From: Lactarius indigo
Taxonomy: Eukaryota > Basidiomycota > Agaricomycetes > Russulales > Russulaceae
DNA: 64,000 bases
Assembly: GCA_025766275.1 (NCBI GenBank)
Contig: JAFKAC010000001.1
Span: 2,604,001-2,668,000, forward strand
Direction of reading: 5' to 3'
Position 1 is the stretch's first letter. Every line of letters begins with the position of its first letter. Below the pieces are notes generated by a model that saw only the letters and a list, made by a program, of their open reading frames with translations, did not search any database and was not told the DNA's origin. A program made the translations under genes and the position numbers. Positions 1 through 11,100 of the stretch are shown piece by piece.

Positions 1-1016
1 ACGCTGATTAATGCTGTGCTCACCTGCATGTCTTCAGGAAAGCCGACAACAAAGATAGTGGAGATTTCCTCTTGGGAAGACGGCTGGGTGGCGTTACTAG
101 TATGACTCGCCTGAGATACAGCGGGAGCCGAGACACTAGCTGGTAAATGTGGACCGTACGGCGTCTGAGACTGCATTTGCTGCGGATGCAGGCCATTCAA
201 AAATGACGTCTGTGTGGTCGGATGAAGACCGTTCAGTTGTGACTGGGGTTGCGGCACTTGGCCCTGTGGTTGTTGGGCATTAGGTGAGAAAAGGGTACCC
301 TGTTTGTGAAGCTGCTGCGTGAACGGATCAACGTTGTTGAAGAGCGCCTTGTTTTGACCCACAAGACCTGGAGGTGCTTGAGGAGCGCCAATAAATTCAT
401 AATTGTTTCGGGGGATGATGTGATCAAATGCACTGGTCGCAGACTGGTGAGGTGGGGACGACATGGATTGAGTCGCTGCATATATATCTAATGGGTAGTT
501 CTGAGAGAGGTTCGAGGTGTCGCGAAAGGTGTGGGTGTTAGAAGTGGGGATAGAAGCCTGTCTGTTGCGTGCGTTGGAGAACGCATTGAACGCGGTGCTA
601 GTACGATATGGCCCCGGGGGGACCAGATTGTCAAGCTTTGAAAGCTTCTGAGGATCGAGATCCGAGTGGGGGGGGAAATCGGAGTGGATGTTGTTATACA
701 TGGGTGGGGGGTTAAATGAGTCAAAATGCTTATGTGGAGAATCGGAACGGAGGAGGTTGGAATTCGATTGATATTGGGGGGAGCCGACTGATGAGGCGGA
801 CAATGAAGAGGTGAAAGATGGGGCGTTTGGAGCCTCCGAGTCAGAAGAGGATAGAGGCTCTGCGTCAGCCTGAGCGTCAAGGGAGTCGAGGAGTGAACGG
901 TTTATGAAATCCTCGTCCTGGGCTCTTCGTGGAGGCTGGGGATGAACGAACGGAGCTCGGGACGAGACGAGAGAAGCCAGGGTGGGCGGTTGCTGTGAGG
1001 CGGAGGGTGTGTGTGA
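1..1016 (-). CDS. RRM RNA-binding protein, Scw1/Whi3-like (partial, N-terminal part)
   Basis: The minus frame is open from a splice acceptor at 1017-1019 down to a GTGAGC donor just below position 24, and the gene then leaves the window. The visible protein is Ser/Pro/Gln-rich and disordered. Near its C-terminal end it carries IPRNNYEFIGAPQAPPGL followed by EEISTIFVVGFPEDMQ. The second stretch resembles the opening beta strand (RNP2) of the first RRM in fungal Scw1-type proteins, which bind mRNAs of cell-wall and cell-cycle genes. The start codon is not settled: an upstream exon probably lies in 1020-1300, since the frame has a stop exactly at the acceptor and the first in-frame Met is only near 700. 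A CCAAT box (1227-1231) and a CACGTG (1269-1274) lie upstream and may belong to its promoter. Family identity rests on the short conserved end only. Confidence 0.72.
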
Positions 1017-1299
1017 CTACGAAAGTAAGTTGAGCAAGGAAGGGAGCTTTAAAGCATAGAATATAAAAGACCACGAGCGAGAGTGAAAGCTCAGCCAAAA
1101 GGGAGCCGCGATCGAGTCGAGCAGGGAAACACACCGGTCGATGATGGAGCGAAGGAAGCGGGCGTCGGCCGTCCGAGCTCGGCCAACCCACGCAGCATTC
1201 CCCCGTTTAAACTTCCCACGCACGGACCAATAAACAAAAAAAACCTTAACCTTATTCGCTGGCTCCACCACGTGAGCTTTCCCACGTTTAGCGGAGCGG

Positions 1300-3117
1300 A
1301 GAGGCAACCAAAGGCCAGAGACAGAGCTCAGCCCAGACTAGGACTCGGCTCGGAGGCCTGTGCTCAGGGTCATTGACACACCTTTGGTTGTCTAATTCAA
1401 CTCGGCGTGCTCTCAACGAGCCCATGACGGGTCCAGGTCATCGCGTGCCCAAGACACTCCTTAATGACTTCCTCGCTCTTTGTCTGCTTTTCAGAAATAA
1501 ATCGAAGAAAACGATGCGGCCTTGACCCCCAGGAACAGTATGCACTTGAGCCAAAGGTAATAGTGTAGCACCCGAGCAATGAGACAGTGACAGAGAGACC
1601 CGAGACGCAGGCCGGAAAGAGTGATGGGAGCAAAAGCAATGACGGTCCGCCCGGATAAAACAGGCGGCGTGCCCGTTTCACGCAAAGAGTGCCATGCCGT
1701 TTCCTGTCTTTCACTGTGATATATGATAACTCGCAAGGGTTCACTTCTGTCCGGTCCGCCTTCTCCAGCTGGTCACTGGTCTCAAATACGGTGGTGATGG
1801 TACAGTGGGACCCTGAATGTACACACGTGGGCAACAGCACAAAAGGGTTCTGAAATGTGCTCCCCTCGGGGCCTGTTAGCGAAAACCGTTTACTCTCGAT
1901 ACGTTCTAGGACCATCACAACAAATGACTTCCCGCGTGCTCGCATACCAGAAGTTTCCTCCAGACCACAAAATATTTGGACAGAGGCCTATTAGCAACTT
2001 AAGAGCTGAGCATGATGTAAGCCACTTTGCACGCATGGTGAGATTTGAAGCAGATAAATGCCATTGTAACTGATATGCCATGTCAGATACTCTTAAACCT
2101 CAGCCTGGGGTTCGATCAAAGAACGATTGGTGTGCTCGCCTCAGGACTGCTAGGATATCTAAGGCCGTTCAAGACCTCCCCGCGCTTTCGCCGCACTTCC
2201 TATGCACGTCCTCCATGTTACCTTTGGATGGCTCTGCTCTTGGCTGCAGGTTTTTGTCATCTTCGATCCCCTGAATCCAGCTACCTTTGGCCATATGGAC
2301 GGGAAAACTATTGAGTGGCATCGAAGAACAGCACTCGGTAGTCGCAAGGGTTAGTAACATAAATCCAAGCTTTTACCCTTGTCCAGATATGATACGTGAG
2401 CTGCTCGGGCTGCCACAGAACCCAGAGTCTGCGACACGAGCGTTTGCCGAAGGGATGACGGAAAGCGATCACAGGGGAAATGATCGTCACTTCAGATTCA
2501 CGCCTCGGGACAGGAGAACGGACATGAATAGTGGATGGCCTCTAGCAGACCACTTCGTACAGTGATAGTGACTTATATCTTTGTCCTATCATGTAGATGC
2601 CAACACAACTCCTAGTATAACCGACGCGAACCCTTCAATTCGCGTGAGATGAAACCGAGCATAGCCCAATTCCACAGGTATCAACAAGTGTTTCAGGTGT
2701 TGTTTCCTCATGGCCCCAACCACGCACACATTATCCGGATCTCTCCCAAGATTTGTGCAAGTGGGAACGTCTAGCCTAAGACAACGATAAGCACACGGCG
2801 TACTAGGCTGGGGTTCTCCGTGAAGGCCCTGGACCCATCTTACACTAAGTGATACCGCCAGCAGAAGATACTCCACGGTCTGTCGCTGAGAAGGAATCGA
2901 AGGCAGGAGTTCCGAACAACGCCTTGTAGGTGTTTCCGCTAGCTATTGAGGCAACAGTTTGTTCAAAGCAAAGAGCCAAATCCTTAACTATGTCATCGTG
3001 CGATAGTTACGAATACAATTTAACTTTTCAATTACTGTGTCGCATTTCAGTGGGATTGGTTTGTGATGCCCGTATTCCTCAAACGCGACTTGCATGCGAG
3101 GTAGCGAGACAAGTCGG
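1300..3117. other. Gene-poor interval between the RRM gene and VTC1
   Basis: About 1.8 kb with no recognisable conserved protein. The longest open frame is 182 codons on the minus strand (1397-1945). It has no familiar motif, no clear splice context and a hydrophobic run of low complexity, so I treat it as probable chance or an orphan. The remaining frames are under 100 codons and overlap on both strands. Confidence 0.5.
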
Positions 3118-3710
3118 TTAGTTCCCCTCTGTGAACCGCAAAACGAAGTTGACTATGACAGAGACTGCACGTGAATCAGAACAATGGTCAGCGGTGACAA
3201 TCGAGAGAGCAGCAAACCCAGAAGTGCAGCGCAGAGTAGTGTCTAGAATTGCCAAATTCAGAATGGGCATGGCATCCAACACGGAAGCGCGAGGCACTCA
3301 CGGGACCGAGTCGATCATCGAATGGACCCCTACCGCCTCTGCGGATGGAGTTGGCACGCCAGTGATAGGTGTACAAGGCGTAACCCATGATGCCAACAGC
3401 TAACTCTGCGATCAGCTCCGGCCCTGCACGGAAATATGAAATGTGCACAAACCGACGAGAGAGAACACTGCAGCACTTATTTTTCCCACCTAGGAGTATA
3501 CCCTGAGCACATTTACGGCACTGAACACTAGTGAATGCTTGCCTTATCGCCAAAATTGAGTAGGCCAACGGCGAGACCGCCGAGGACGACGGTAAAGTGA
3601 AGCCATGAGAGAAAGGTGCGCTCGTTGGCGAAGGAAACCTTTGGTTCGACACGAACCGGGAGGGCAATGCGCTTGTTGGCGGTGCGCTGGAGGAGCGGTT
3701 GGGTCGACAT
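3118..3710 (-). CDS. VTC1: Vacuolar transporter chaperone subunit Vtc1 (DUF202 membrane protein)
   Basis: This encodes a small three-helix membrane protein, the smallest subunit of the VTC polyphosphate polymerase complex, which makes polyphosphate at the vacuole membrane and moves it inside. Exon 1 starts at 3710 and reads [20 protein letters not shown] and then a hydrophobic helix ending LLNFGDK. Exon 2 contains [17 protein letters not shown] and GPFDDRLGP, and the last exons read TLLCAALL then [15 protein letters not shown] and stop. These are hallmark Vtc1 residues, including the basic positions that line the polyphosphate channel in the family. The donor after DDRLGP is GTGAGT and the last intron begins GTTTGC. 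The exon 1-2 junction is unclear: the best donor after GATAAG is GC-type, and a few residues of helix 2 may be missing from my model. The start lies 159 bp from the divergent THO7 gene, and a TATA-like run (3760-3766) sits between them. Confidence 0.88.
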
Positions 3711-3869
3711 GAAAACGGAGGAAGGGCGGGTCTGGATATAGATGTGGACCAAGTCACGGCGTATATAAAGCGAAAGCGTACACCCGAAATTGAAATTAAC
3801 AGAAATTAAATAATTATTTATTCTACCTGTTCGTTGTTCTTCTGTCGCGTGTTCAGTAGAGACCAAGTC

Positions 3870-5096
3870 ATGGTATCATCGAATATTGTACCGCTTCCCG
3901 TAGACGAAGAAGGTACGTCTCGAGATATCGTCACGTCATAAAAGTGTTGAACTGTCCCAGATGCTATCATCCATTCCCGCATCACGAATGACGAACGCGC
4001 TCTACGTCGCGTTGTCAAAAAGTTTAGCGGTTATACGGCTATCGCATATCCGCAGCTCGACACCGAACAACCAAATACCGCAGTCGAGGATGCTAGGGAG
4101 GCTTTCCTACTAGAGCTGTCGTCTTTCAGCCTTCAATTGAAGAAAGTCGTGATGGTCTGCGAAGCGGAGGCGCGACAGGTTGAGGAGTACTATCGGGAGA
4201 AACAACGCATAGGTAAGTGGTTGACGTTCTAGTTTTTCTTTGAATATTGACGGTTTTGTTGTGCAGAGGATGAGCACAACTCGCTCAAAGGTCAGATCGA
4301 ACAATTGAAAACCTCGTTGGAGCACGCTCAGGTGGAGAGAAAGCGCAAAATCGAATACGATAGCTTTGCTGAGAAAATCAATACTCTTCCAAGTCGTACA
4401 GAATTGGAACGGTACGATTTGTGAAATCGTTGCAGCCCTCTTAGTTGACGGCACAACCTAGATCGATACAACTCTTGGAAAATGATATGGCCGCTATTCG
4501 AGCGGACCAAGATGCTCAGAGTCGACACCTACAGTCACAGAGGGCATCTCTCGTCTCTATCATCTCAGATCTTAGCTCGTTACGGCTTATGACCAAAGAC
4601 ACCGAAGTGGAACCATCTCATCCTGGCACCCCAGACCTGGATGGGGCGACGAGTGAGATGGAAGTGCCCCGATCCCCACCAACTATTGCAGTGGTCAACG
4701 AAGAAAGTCCAAAGGAAGAGGGTGAGGAAGGGGAAGCCGAAGAAGGCGAAACCGAGGAAGGCGAGAAGAGACAAGGAGATGGTCAGTCCTCGGATGATGT
4801 CCCCCTCTTCGCCACCCTGGATCCTAGGGACGCGCGTCTTCGTCCCATCCCGAGATTCTACACCCGTCGTTCAACCTTCTCGGCTCACGCGATTACATTT
4901 CAACCCCACAGGCTCAGCTCCGCCATCTACACCTCCCCATCGTCATCAGCACAAATCAGACGATGATATCGAGATGGGGGAGCTAGCAGAAGAGCCTGAA
5001 CCCTTACGAGTGAAGAAAAGGTCGCGGCGGGAAGATCTCGAAGAAGGCGAAGCAAGCGACGAAAGTAGCGAGCTTTCCGATCCTCCAGACGATTAA
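3870..5096 (+). CDS. THO7: THO complex subunit 7 (Tho7/THOC7)
   Basis: THO couples transcription elongation with mRNP packaging and export, and Tho7 is one of its coiled-coil subunits. Five exons can be followed. [14 protein letters not shown] is followed by [20 protein letters not shown], then [60 protein letters not shown] and [16 protein letters not shown]. This order and spacing match the Tho7 family, in which almost the whole protein is helical. The C-terminal third is acidic and disordered ([17 protein letters not shown] and similar), as is common in fungi. Introns are short with GTACGT, GTAAGT, GTACGA and GTCAGT donors. The last acceptor at about 4911 restores the frame into [20 protein letters not shown] and the stop at 5094-5096. 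The 3' end is 28 bp from the convergent RNase Z stop, so the 3' UTRs must overlap. Confidence 0.9.
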
Positions 5097-5124
5097 TCGC
5101 TTTCATGTCCATAGTCTATTGTCG

Positions 5125-6412
5125 TCACGCATCCCCTTCCTGACCACTATGACTAACCTGCACATCGAAAGACATGAAGTCTCTCGCACATATTACTGGG
5201 CCATTAAAATAAGATTGGGCTGACGTCCGTATCGCTTCCATTATTTCCTTGGCCATCGGACGCTGGTCTCCGTGCTGTGTGACAAGATCGTATTCCCCCG
5301 CATACCTTGACGAGAAATGGTTCAAGACAAGTTTGCGAGCATCTATGCGTTCCGCGAAAAGCGCCGCCATTTGAGGAGTCGAATGCCCACGCGACTTTGA
5401 ACGCTGTTCAACGATATCGTGCGTGTCACCGGCTTTCGTCTCAGGGTCGATACCTGGAAGATGCGCATTCGTCGCTTCGTGTATCAGCAGGTCTGTGCAC
5501 ATCGCTAGCTCCGCAATGGGGCTCGGATCATAAGTGTCCCCTAGGATCGTGATCTTTCTCCCAGGGCGTTTTGATGGTCCTTGGAGCACCATACCGTCCG
5601 AGAGCTGGACGGATTCCCCTTCTTGTAGTCGTCGCATAGCTGACATGGGTGTCCCCGTGCGCTTCAAGTGAGGCACGTATTGCTTGGGATCGATCTTTCC
5701 TGGTACAGGTGCTTCCGTGATCACGTAGCCAACGCAGGGGACTGAATGCATGATCGGTGCGGCCGAAACGGAGAAGTTGGCATTCCGGAAAACGTCAGGC
5801 CAGGTGCCGTCAACCTGCTGAATGTCGCGCCCGGGGAGCTCAGCACTGTGACGTGGTAGTGGGGCGAGAGTGTCGGGCTGGTCATTGGGGAACTGCAATT
5901 CGTGGACGACGTATGGGGCGCTAAGGAGTGTGTGCGTGTAGACTAGTCCAGTGCGCACATACGCCCGAGTACCAGATGGCCCATATATCTCTAAAGGCTG
6001 AGGGTTGTTGTCCAAGGCACATCCTCGTCGCGGTTTGGGGCATGACTCACCTCTGCATCATCGAGGACTCCCAAAGCCCTGGGGTCCAAAGCTTCGTCGA
6101 TCATCCCTCCTGCCCCATTGAGACGACTCGCGAGCAGTGGCAAAAGTCCAAATATGTGATCTCCTGACAGCCCAGTCCCGGTGAACAACAGTGACGAAGA
6201 TTAGGTGTGGACGCACCATGGGTATGGGTAATGAAGATTTTGGAAATTCTTCCCATTTTTACAGCGCTCTTTTGTATCTGGTGTTGTGTGCCTTCACCAC
6301 AATCGAATAACCAGACATCTCCATCGAGCCGGAGGGCAAGGGCGGAGTGATTTCGTGTGCGCGAGGGCTGCGCAGACGCTGTACCGAGAAATGTGATATT
6401 GATGTTCGACAT
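5125..6412 (-). CDS. tRNase Z, short form (ELAC1-like tRNA 3'-end endonuclease)
   Basis: This metallo-beta-lactamase-fold nuclease removes 3' trailers from pre-tRNA. Starting at 6412, the protein reads [20 protein letters not shown] and [20 protein letters not shown]. The zinc-binding motif THTHGDH is rebuilt when the first intron (GTGCGT donor inside the HG codon) is removed. Further metal ligands lie in [17 protein letters not shown] and LNHFSSRY. The RGHSTPQ segment and the length of roughly 385 residues fit the short form rather than the ~800-residue long form with an exosite arm. Two introns are visible, near 6170-6230 and 5995-6050. The same frame is open upstream to a Met at 6511, giving a possible 33-residue Arg-containing extension (see findings). 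The gene is convergent with THO7 and divergent from the RING gene. Confidence 0.9.
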
Positions 6413-6677
6413 CGTAGGTTGAGCGGTGTGTATCTGGCGCCAGTGATAGATCAGAGTCGTGCATGATCGAGGGTGTAGAAAGCGCAAATTCACGACAAAC
6501 ATGTATGTCACGAACGTTAAAAGATTATACCCATGATGGCAAACACGGAACGTTTCGAGTGCGCTTGCTCAATGTCCCCGCGGCGTGTTACTGGCATGTT
6601 ACAGTACTCGCGACAACAATGTCACGGTGAATCAGAATCACCCAAGCTTATTCCAACCACCGTTCATTCAGTACGCC

Positions 6678-7991
6678 ATGCCAACGACTCGTAGCGCTAG
6701 CACGGCTAAGTCATCGTCGTCGCGAGTTGACGCGACGCTGTCAGAAGTTGGAGAACTAGTACGTGACGATGAGTTGGAGGTATGTACTGAGCTTCTACTT
6801 CACTCGCATTGACCTTTAGGAACACGGGCACTTTCTAGAGCCATCTCTCCGCTCTGCAACATGGAATTCGGGATCTCCGGAAGACGCGTGAAGACCTACT
6901 GGCACGAAATCGGCGGCTGCAATGCGAGATAGATCGCTTGCACAATCAACCAGATGTGTCCGTTCAGCCAACTCCCGTCAAGTCAGGGGGGAGGAACAAC
7001 CCGCTACAGATGAAAGTGAAGGAATTAGAACTCAAGGTTCGTCGGCTGAAGAAGGTACTGGGCTTTAACTTCGATAAATGAGATTACGTCGCTCACTTGG
7101 AGCAGGCTCATGCCCTCGACCGCAAAAAAATACGACAGGTACGTCGAGCCTGATTTGGCTACGCAGTGAATGACATCCTATTTGGAATGTGCAGCTTCGA
7201 CTGAGAGAGGCACACAAAGACGCCGAAGAACTACAAAACGAGGAAGTACATGGTGTACCGGACGTAGAGCACGAGATGAAAAAGGTAATCCCACAGGGCT
7301 ACAATTCCGCATCGCACATCGATTTATCACTTGGGCTCAGCTGCTGCGGAACTTCTATCGGGTCGTTTCTAGTCCATCCTTGGAGGAACAAGAGGAGTGT
7401 TCGATTTGCGTAGAAACAATGGAGCTGAATAACTGTTCCAGGTAGGCATATGTTCGCACTTTCGAAAGCTTCTAGTGACCCATTCTTGTGTGTAGCCTGC
7501 CATGCCAACACATTTTCTGCGATAGCTGCCTCTCCAAAGTTGGTGACGGTGAAACTATCAGCTGCCCACAGTGTCGCGGTGAAAGCAACGTTGAAAGCAT
7601 TGAAGTGGTCGAGTTCACAGCGACACAGCAGTGGGATCAGCTGCTCGAGATTGCCCGGCAGTTTGCGGCACTGGAAGATCGACTGGGACCGGACACGAGT
7701 GAAGAAGAAGAGGAGGAGAAATTACGGGAGAACTTTATCGATGATGAAGACGATGAAGACGTGGAAGCCAGGTTTGGCATCGCTTACGGGAGCTCCGAAT
7801 ATACTGATTATTGTTCTAGTTCCGAGTCTCGGAATCGTGAAACAACACCAGACACGATGACAGAAGGAGCACCGAATCAAGGTGAGGATGAGGAAGGCGG
7901 CGAAGGATCGTGTGTTCCGTATTCCCGGTCAGGTGCTGCTGAAAAGAGACGGAGGATGGAGCAATTGGCAGCTCGGAAGAGGCGGCGGTAG
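6678..7991 (+). CDS. RING-finger (C3HC4) protein with N-terminal coiled coil
   Basis: This is a probable E3 ubiquitin ligase. The N-terminal part, built from several small exons (6678-6780, about 6841-7055, about 7107-7138, 7196-7284 and onward), is rich in Leu/Arg/Lys/Glu heptads such as IRDLRKTREDLLARNRRLQ and predicts a coiled coil. The RING is split by an intron between about 7441 and 7496: CSICVETMELNNCS, then LPCQHIFCDSCLS and ISCPQCRGES. This gives C-x2-C, C-x-H-x2-C-x2-C and C-x2-C spacing. After it comes a helix (QWDQLLEIARQFAALEDRLG), a strongly acidic stretch and a basic tail ending RKRRR, probably a nuclear signal. No orthologue name is proposed. The initiator is the first Met of the first open exon. 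It is divergent from RNase Z (265 bp) and its stop is 134 bp before the RhoGEF start. Confidence 0.82.
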
Positions 7992-8018
7992 ACGATAGTA
8001 ATGAACATGTGACCTTGA

Positions 8019-8030
8019 CACGTGCACGTG
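8019..8030. promoter_or_regulatory. Tandem CACGTG (double E-box) upstream of the first RhoGEF
   Basis: Two CACGTG palindromes lie back to back in the 134-bp space between the RING gene stop and the RhoGEF start. CACGTG is the known core site of Cbf1-type and other bHLH factors in fungi. That it regulates this gene is inference. Confidence 0.4.
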
Positions 8031-8125
8031 ACATAATCTTCGTCGCGGGTTTGACAAACAGATATAAACAAGAACCGCGTCGGTCGCGGAGTCGAGGTCG
8101 AGGTCACGGTCTGACATCTATATCT

Positions 8126-11100
8126 ATGGTTTTAAGCACTTCACCCAGGAAGGCCGTCCCTCTGGCCTCAGGGGATGACTGGGAGAAGCTTGCATCTCCC
8201 TCCAAGGTGCCTTCAGTCACCAGGCGCGTATTCTTTTGTGGAGTGGTGGTTGAAAGCGAAGAGGGGAAGGCGATCAGCGAAGGTTAGTTGACTCGGTTGA
8301 GTGTAGCTGCCTGTCAAATATAACATCCAGATAGATGTTCAAGAACTCGTCGCATCTCTGGGGGAACCCCTCGCTTCATATACTGACAACGATACGGTGC
8401 AGTCTGGCTCCTTAGAAAGGGATGATGATGATAATGCTGTGAGTCCTACAACCCGCTCGCACATTCCCTTTGTGGATGGCACGTAACACTAGCGCAACTC
8501 CCAATCACCGATAGTACTGAGGGTGCACGGACTAACGACTACTCTGTCAGGACATCGGAACAGGACCACAACCAATGGCCAACCCATCTGCCATCGAAGA
8601 CACTCTTAATGAATTTGTGACGACTGAGCGGTCATATGTTAGGCGGCTTCGTACCCTCAAGAACGACTACGCGGATCCATTGCGCACATTCGCTCGGAGC
8701 AAGGACACGGCCATCATATCATTATATGATGCGAATATCTTATTCGGCAACATCGACAACCTTCTACCCGTAAACGAAGCACTATTGGCTGACCTGGAGA
8801 AGATGATATTACCCGAAGGTCCAAAAACGGTAGGGTTCATCGGTGATGTTGCCCTCCGCCACTTCAAGGATCTCCGTGGCTTTGAACAATACAAGCAATA
8901 CTACGTCAAACGTGAAGAGGCGCAGGCAATATTTGAGCGTGAAATGTCTAGGAAAGCATCCGGGTTTGCGGGCTTTGTTGATGTGAGTCCCCTCGATGTT
9001 TAAATTCTTGGTTATAAACCTTTTTTCGTCTACAGCGCATCAAATATTCCTCCGCCGACACAAAGAACCGCATTGGGCTACGCGAACTTATGATGGACCC
9101 CGTCCAGCGAATACCGCGATATACTTTGATGCTTCGCACAATGATCAAACGTATGCCTCCAGGCGACTCGCAACGCGCAAAGCTGCTCGAAGCCGTAGAG
9201 GTTGCAAGCAAAATTGCTCTCGCAGAGGTCGACGAAGAGACCAGGCGAGCGAGCGTCATGTTCTGCTTGCGCACCACAATTGATGGATTTCCGCCTGGCC
9301 TAATCTCGAATTCGCGGCGCTTGATCAACTATATCGATGTGGAAGACACGTTCGTCGAAGGACTTCCTTCGATGTCTGCCGGTGGTGGGAGTTCGACCCT
9401 TGAGCCATTGCACTGTACGCTATTCCTGTTCGACGACAAGCTTATGATTGTCAAGCGACATGGGAACGGAGAGAAGAGTGGCCAAGTCTTAGCTGGGCTC
9501 GATCAACTGGAAAAAATTGCGAAGGGCAGCGGTGTACCGTCGGGGCTCAAGAAAAATGGGATGAGTTGCAAGGGGGTCGTTGACCTCACGGACGTGGTGG
9601 CAACTGATGTGGGTGGTGCTGGTGGGTCTCTCCTTGTACGAGAAAACCGACACTCATCACTTGAAAGATTTTCATCTTTACCTTGAGAAACCCCCACTGG
9701 ATCAGACTGACAGATGGTCGGGGCGCGCTTTCAGACCTCTCTCCGTGGTATTTCCTCCTCACCCTCCCAATTTCAATCCGCAACGCTCGGAAACAGACAA
9801 GGCGCGCTTTCTAGAGAACCTCTGGCTCTCGCAGGCTAATATTCGTGCACGGTCCGGCAAATCGGTAGTTCTGCGCTCTGAGGAGAGAGAGGTTGAATCC
9901 CGGGGACGCATCACGTATGCTCGGACGTATTTCAATATCTACCAGAGGACGGCATTCCTACAGGAGCCACAGAAGGTTAGTTAACGAGTTTGTACTGATA
10001 CATTCCACTGACTAGCCCACCACAGACGAAAGTAGTAGTACACATCGACGAACTAGGTTCATCCGACCCGATACCTTTCGGCGCTACAGGGGGCCCACCG
10101 TTCGTGTCAATCCGCGTTCAGCCTATGGCAGGGGCACTATCTCGCTACAAGGTCACTTCCAGTGACCCCAATGATGAATCGGAGGAGGACATTGTCCAGA
10201 CTGGTCGAGTCTCTGACCGTGTGGTTCACACGAGTGAGTAGCCTTGCCTCGAATTTCCGGATGTAGTCCTGACTACGCAATAGTCCACCAATACGGCCTC
10301 TTCAAATTTCGAACGGGAAAAAATTCTATTCCCTCCACACCCACCGCTAGTAGTCGTTCTCGCGCCGCGATTTTCGGACTGGATGTGATTTCGCGCAACC
10401 TCTTCAATGCCTTCCCTGGAAGTAGTCGGGGTGACATCTTCGGTGGATCCATCACTGGCTCTCGGCGATCCAAATCATCTACTTCACGCTCCTCCGTCTC
10501 TGCACCAAGTTCAGACGGAAGCTTCACACGCTTCTCACAACGCTCAAGCTCAACAATCACCGCAGCAACCAGTATCTCTAGTATGGATGATGAGATACGC
10601 AACGGTACAAGGTCGTCAAGATCAAAGTCGAGAGCGCGTCGGCTGCTTGGCCGCAGTCGGTCCCCCAAGGGATCGGGAAGCGAGCCAGAGGGCTCGCCCA
10701 AGCGTCCCACCTCTCGATCTGGATCATTATCATCGAGTTCTTTCTCCAGAGAACAGAGCCCTGCTGTTGATGAGGAATACGACGCCGGTGATGTGGCCGC
10801 AGAGAGACGGAATATGGATGAATCTGAGTGGGATCTTACTATGCGCCTGGAGCTGGCGAGACGCAACAGTCAAAACCAGCACTCGAAAGGGGCTGTGGAA
10901 CAGCCGCCATGGGACGGGCCGGTTGAAGAGACGATATACGAAGGTCGCAGAGTTGTCTGTCTGTTCGTAGCCAAGCGCTCATTGATCCCGTTTCACAGAT
11001 AATCCACCAGAGCCGTTTCGGCCATCGTCTCGGGCTTCGGGCAGTTGCCTTAGCCAACGGTCCACTACACCGACAAATCACTCGTTGCCCGTGCCACTGG

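Noticed and set aside
1397..1945. 182-codon minus frame as a real gene
   Set aside because: No recognisable domain, no start or splice context and poor composition. Kept only as a note on the gap.
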